From the NCBI RefSeq assembly GCF_963678635.1, contig NC_087065.1:30318252-30382251 (forward strand): 64,000 nucleotides of DNA, in the 5' to 3' direction. Below are positions 58,501-64,000 of this stretch, piece by piece; the stretch's first letter is position 1; each line of letters opens with the position of its first letter. The translations under genes and the position numbers were made by a program. This DNA is from Symsagittifera roscoffensis. Taxonomy: Eukaryota; Xenacoelomorpha; Acoela; Convolutidae. The notes under the pieces were generated by a model, which was given only the letters and a program-made list of their open reading frames with translations, searched no databases and was not told the DNA's origin.

Positions 58501-61500
58501 TTGTCAAACAAAGATTTGTAAAAACAGAAAAGATTTAAAACTGCAAAACAGACTAGAATATGTTTCACTACGCGACAAGTAAATATGAAGATTAGTTTTG
58601 AAAAAAAATCCAATTTTAATTTTTCAAAGAAAAATTTCAAACAATTTTTAAAATGTGTTTCGATTTCTAAAATTAGAAAATTTTTTAAGACCATTCTAGA
58701 GCTGCGTTAGCATTTGAAATTTAATTTGGGTTCATCTGAAAAAAATTTCTTTCAATCGTATCAAATAGTTTCTGTACAATTTCGACATCACCAGCAAGTG
58801 GAAGATTTATACCTCGTATTGCAGAAAGATTTGTTCATGTCAAAAATTACAAAAACGCAGTTTTTGTCCTTTCTTGCTAACGTTTCTCCTTTAATATATT
58901 GAATAAATTTTATGACTTGATTTTGTAGAATTTTGATATCATCAGCACGTGTAAGATCTACTCCTCGTATTGCAGAGAAAACTTTTTCAATTATCACCGT
59001 GTCGCTGGAAATTGAAGTATTGTAGAAAAAATGCTGGATATATACGAAATAAACATAATTTCCCTTTTCTAAACCTTGATTTTTGATTTCACGTTCAATG
59101 CATTCGTATGGAACCCATTTTTGTGTACAAAATTGAACCAAATTTGCTCAAGTTTCTACTAATCACTAATTGGTCTTCGGGAGACAATCTTACAAAAATC
59201 CCTTATCTTACAACTTCTTATAAATTTTTTGAAGTATATTTTTCATCTTCTTTTTGAAAACGCTGTAAAATATCGACAATTTGTACCACAAAATTGTTTA
59301 AAAATAGAAAAAAATTTAAAACTGCAAAAAAAGTCTTTAGAATATGTTTTAGTACGCGTCATGTAGATATGAAGATCAGTTTTGAAAAATTTCCATTTTT
59401 AATTTTTCAGAGAACAATTTCAAACAATTTTTAAAATGTGTTTCGATTTCTAAAATTAGAAAATTTTTTAAAACCATTCTAGAGCTGCGTTAGCATTTGA
59501 TTATTAGTTTGATTTCATCTGAACAAAAGTTTCTTTCATTCGTATGAAATAGTTTCTGTACAATTTCGACATCAACAGCAAGTGGAAGGTTTACACCTCG
59601 TAATGCAGAAAGATTTGTTCATGTCAAAATTTACAGAAACATGTCAAAAACAATTTGTTTATGTCAAAAACTCTTTCTTCATGTCAAAAACACAGTTTTT
59701 TTTTCTGCTAACGTTTTTACTTTAAATCATTGACTAAATTTTATGACTTGATTTTTGTACAATTTTGATGTCATCAGCACGTGTAAGATCTACTCCTCGT
59801 ATTGCAGAAAAAATTGTTTCAATTATCACCGTGTCGCTGGAAAAATGAAGTATTGTTGTAAAAAATGCTGAATATATGCGAAATAAACATAATGCCACTT
59901 TTATATACCTTGGGTTTTGATTTTACGTTCAATGCATTCATATGGAATGTTTTTTTTTGTACAAAATCGAACCACATACGCTTAAGTTTCTACTAATCAT
60001 TAACTGGTCTTCGGGAGACAATCTTACAGAAATTCCCCATCTTATTACTTCTTATAAAAGTTTTGGGAAGCCTATTTTTCAAAATCTAATTGAAAAAGCT
60101 GTAAAATTTTGCAGTTTGTCAAACAAAGATTTTTAAAAACAGAAAAGATTTAAAACTGCAAAACAGACTAGAATATGTTTCACTACGCGCCAAGTAAATA
60201 TGAAGATTAGTTTTGAAAAAAAATCCAATTTTAATTTTTCAAAGAAAAACTTCAAACAATTTTTAAAATGTGTTTCGATTTCTAAAATTAGAAAATTTTT
60301 TAAGACCATTCTAGAGCTGCGTTAGCATTTGAAATTTAATTTGGGTTCATCTGAAAAAAATTTCTTTCAATCGTATCAAATAGTTTCTGTACAATTTCGA
60401 CATCACCAGCAAGTGGAAGATTTATACCTCGTATTGCAGAAAGATTTGTTCATGTCAAAAATTACAAAAACGCAGTTTTTGTTCTTTCTTGCTAACGTTT
60501 CTCCTTTAATATATTGAATAAATTTTATGACTTGATTTTGTAGAATTTTGATATCATCAGCACGTGTAAGATCTACTCCTCGTATTGCAGAGAAAACTTT
60601 TTCAATTATCACCGTGTCGCTGGAAATTGAAGTATTGTAGAAAAAATGCTGGATATATACGAAATAAACATAATTTCCCTTTTCTAAACCTTGATTTTTG
60701 ATTTCACGTTCAATGCATTCGTATGGAACCCATTTTTGTGTACAAAATTGAACCAAATTTGCTCAAGTTTCTACTAATCAGTAATTGGTCTTCGGGAGAC
60801 AATCTTACAAAAATCCCTTATCTTACAACTTCTTATAAATTTTTTGAAGTATATTTTTCATCTTCTTTTTGAAAACGCTGTAAAATATCGACAATTTGTA
60901 CCACAAAGTTGTTTAAAAATAGAAAAAAATTTAAAACTGCAAAAAAAGTCTTTAGAATATGTTTTAGTACGCGTCATGTAGATATGAAGATCAGTTTTGA
61001 AAAATTTCCATTTTCAATTTTTCAGAGAACAATTTCAAACAATTTTTAAAATGTGTTTCGATTTCTAAAATTAGAAAATTTTTTAAAACCATTCTAGAGC
61101 TGCGTTAGCATTTGATTATTAGTTTGATTTCATCTGAACAAAAGTTTCTTTCATTCGTATGAAATAGTTTCTGTACAATTTCGACATCAACAGCAAGTGG
61201 AAGGTTTACACCTCGTAATGCAGAAAGATTTGTTCATGTCAAAATTTACAGAAACATGTCAAAAACAATTTGTTTATGTCAAAAACTCTTTCTTCATGTC
61301 AAAAACACAGTTTTTTTTTCTGCTAACGTTTTTACTTTAAATCATTGACTAAATTTTATGACTTGATTTTTGTACAATTTTGATGTCATCAGCACGTGTA
61401 AGATCTACTCCTCGTATTGCAGAAAAAATTGTTTCAATTATCACCGTGTCGCTGGAAAAATGAAGTATTGTTGTAAAAAATGCTGAATATATGCGAAATA

Positions 61501-64000
61501 AACATAATGCCACTTTTATATACCTTGGGTTTTGATTTTACGTTCAATGCATTCATATGGAATGTTTTTTTGTACAAAATCGAACCACATACGCTTAAGT
61601 TTCTACTAATCATTAACTGATCTTCGGGAGACAATTTTAGAGAAATTCCCTATCTTATTACTTCTTCTAAAAGTTTTGGGAAGCCTATTTTTCAAAATCT
61701 ACTTGAAAAGGCTGTAAAATTTTGCAGTTTGTCAAACAAAGTTTTCTAAAAACAGGAAAGTTTTTAAAACTGAAAAACAGACTAGAATATGTTTCACTAC
61801 GCGCCAAGTAGATATGAAGATTAGTTTTGATTAGTTTCCATTTTTAATTTTTCTCGTGAAAAATTTCAAACAGTTTTTAAAATGTGTTTTGATTTCTAAA
61901 ATTAGAAAATTTTTCAAAACAATTCTAGAGCTGCGTTAGCATTTGAAATTTAATTTGCGTTCATCTGAACAAAAATTTCTTTCATTCGTATCAAATAGTT
62001 TCTGTACAATTTCGACATCACCAGCAAGTGGAAGATTTATACGTCGTATTGCAGAAAGATTTGTTCATGTCAAAAAATACAAAAGTGCAGTTTTTGTCCT
62101 TTTTTGTTAACGTTTCATTGAATAAATTTTATGACTTGATTTTTGTAGAATTTTGTTATCATCAGCACGTGTAAGATCTACTCCTCGTATTGCAGAGAAA
62201 ACTGTTTCAATTATCACCGTGTCGCTGGAAAAATGAACTATTGTTGCAAAAAACGCTGGATATATGCGAAATAAACATACTGCCACTTTTATATACCTTG
62301 AGTTTTGATTTTACGTTCAATGCATTCGTATCGAATGTATTTTTTTTTGTACAAAATCGAACCACATACGCTTAAGTTTCTACTAATCACTAACTGATTT
62401 TCGGGAAACAATCCTACAGAAAATCCCTATCTTATTACTTCTTATAAAAGTTTTGAAAAGCCTATTTTTCAAAATCTAATTGAAGAAGCTGTAAAATTTT
62501 GCAGTTTGTCCAATAAAGTTTTTTAAAAACAGAAAAACTTTTAAATCTGCAAAAACAGACTAGAATAAGTTTCACTACGCGCCAAGTAGATATGAAGATT
62601 AGTTTTGAAAAGTTACCATTTTGTTTTCTCGTGAAAAATTTCAAACAAATTTTAAAATGTGTTTTGACTTCTAAAATTAGAAAATTTTTCTAAACAATTC
62701 GAGAGCTGCGTTAGCATTTGAAATTTAATTTGAGTTCATCTGAACAAAAATTTCTTTCATTCGTTTCAAATAGTTTCTGTACAATTTCGACATCACCAGC
62801 AAGTGGAAGATTTATACCTCGTATTGCAGAAAGATTTGTTCATGTCAAAAATTACAAAAACGCAGTTTTTGTTCTTTCTTGCTAACGTTTCTCCTTTAAT
62901 ATATTGAATAAATTTTATGACTTGATTTTGTAGAATTTTGATATCATCAGCACGTGTAAGATCTACTCCTCGTATTGCAGAGAAAACTTTTTCAATTATC
63001 ACCGTGTCGCTGGAAATTGAAGTATTGTAGAAAAAATGCTGGATATATACGAAATAAACATAATTTCCCTTTTCTAAACCTTGATTTTTGATTTCACGTT
63101 CAATGCATTCGTATGGAACCCATTTTTGTGTACAAAATTGAACCAATTTTGCTCAAGTTTCTACTAATCAGTAATTGGTCTTCGGGAGACAATCTTACAA
63201 AAATCCCTTATCTTACAACTTCTTATAAATTTTTTGAAGTATATTTTTCATCTTCTTTTTGAAAACGCTGTAAAATATCGACAATTTGTACCACAAAGTT
63301 GTTTAAAAATAGAAAAAAATTTAAAACTGCAAAAAAAGTCTTTAGAATATGTTTTAGTACGCGTCATGTAGATATGAAGATCAGTTTTGAAAAATTTCCA
63401 TTTTTAATTTTTCAGAGAACAATTTCAAACAATTTTTAAAATGTGTTTCGATTTCTAAAATTAGAAAATTTTTTAAAACCATTCTAGAGCTGCGTTAGCA
63501 TTTGATTATTAGTTTGATTTCATCTGAACAAAAGTTTCTTTCATTCGTATGAAATAGTTTCTGTACAATTTCGACATCAACAGCAAGTGGAAGGTTTACA
63601 CCTCGTAATGCAGAAAGATTTGTTCATGTCAAAATTTACAGAAACATGTCAAAAACAATTTGTTTATGTCAAAAACTCTTTCTTCATGTCAAAAACACAG
63701 TTTTTTTTTTCTGCTAACGTTTTTACTTTAAATCATTGACTAAATTTTATGACTTGATTTTTGTACAATTTTGATGTCATCAGCACGTGTAAGATCTACT
63801 CCTCGTATTGCAGAAAAAATTGTTTCAATTATCACCGTGTCGCTGGAAAAATGAAGTATTGTTGTAAAAAATGCTGAATATATGCGAAATAAACATAATG
63901 CCACTTTTATATACCTTGGGTTTTGATTTTACGTTCAATGCATTTATATGGAATGTTTTTTTGTACAAAATCGAACCACATACGCTTAAGTTTCTACTAA
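55560..64000 (-). repeat. Tandem array, eleven monomers of 775-836 bp, running off the window
   Basis: The block attt(c/t)gacatca(c/a)cagcaagt marks monomers at 55591, 56381, 57168, 57943, 58779, 59563, 60394, 61178, 62009, 62784 and 63568. Intervals are 790, 787, 775, 836, 784, 831, 784, 831, 775 and 784; from 58779 they largely alternate as a dimer of about 1615 bp. On the - strand each monomer has coding-like blocks: SPEDQL.ISRNLSVCG, then WVPYECIER.IK.QG followed by a GT donor-like site, SDTVIIE..FSAIRGVDLTR with ADDIKI, and IRGVNLPLAGDVEIVQKLFD. Two blocks are paralogous (RGV-D/N-L...A-D/G-D...IVQ). Identical 117-codon - strand ORFs at 58788, 60403 and 62793 follow from the dimer copying. 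The family is unrecognised; strand and coding status are inferred. Confidence 0.9.
58788..59141 (-). other. 117-codon ORF of the array (unproven)
   Basis: Open on the - strand, starting MVQFCTQKWVPYECIER and containing VIIEKVFSAIRGVDLTRADD and IKFIQYIKGETLARK. Near-identical ORFs lie at 60403-60756 and 62793-63146. They span what could be an intron of about 70 bases (CAAG|GT donor and ttccag acceptor), so the ORF may be a read-through of two short exons. Other monomers have stops at the same place. No domain is recognised. Confidence 0.35.

Overview
The window is AT-rich animal DNA with GT-AG introns, Cys-loop receptor exons, LINE, Ty3/gypsy and hAT-type elements. A gap of exactly 200 N at 16104-16303 shows that it comes from a scaffolded assembly. 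It is most likely an invertebrate; I cannot place the lineage from the sequence. I see no bacterial-style operons or CRISPR arrays.

The main gene is on the + strand: the 3' part of a Cys-loop ligand-gated ion channel subunit of the GABA/glycine/GluCl-like type. Four exons join with matching phases: 249-420 (end of M2, then M3), 12186-12421 (charged cytoplasmic loop), 48790-48991 (loop and amphipathic helix before M4) and 49228-49342 (M4, stop codon). The introns are about 11.8 kb, 36.4 kb and 236 bp. The exons for the ligand-binding domain, M1 and the start of M2 lie left of the window.

Almost everything else is repeats. Intron 1 of the window (421-12185) holds gag and protease remnants of a Ty3/gypsy element on the - strand (about 430-3860), integrase remnants on the + strand (3900-5960), a decayed third ORF of unknown function (6360-9860) and a LINE (10150-11240). 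Intron 2 (12422-48789) holds a TIR element with a 42-bp minisatellite, an inverted copy of the third-ORF region (15900-19950), a second gypsy family (20.9-23.1 kb), a near-identical tandem duplication of about 7 kb (20468-27500 and 27501 to about 33.7 kb), a 1.28-kb tandem array dense in AAACCGCTCAAA-like words, further TIR elements (one carrying a tRNA-like promoter, one a TTCGACC minisatellite), a LINE on the - strand and a broken coding-like segment.

A family of hAT-like MITEs (CAGGGGCGGAT-type ends, 8-bp target duplications) recurs at 1-242, 41740, 43373, 43871, 48030, 49802 and 54831. One copy abuts the splice acceptor of the first visible exon. Downstream of the gene, 50.2-54.8 kb is unassigned. 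From about 55.56 kb to the right edge there is a tandem array of eleven monomers of 775-836 bp, the later ones in a dimeric higher-order pattern of about 1615 bp, with short coding-like blocks on the - strand.

All calls rest on reading motifs by eye; no alignment or database search was run.
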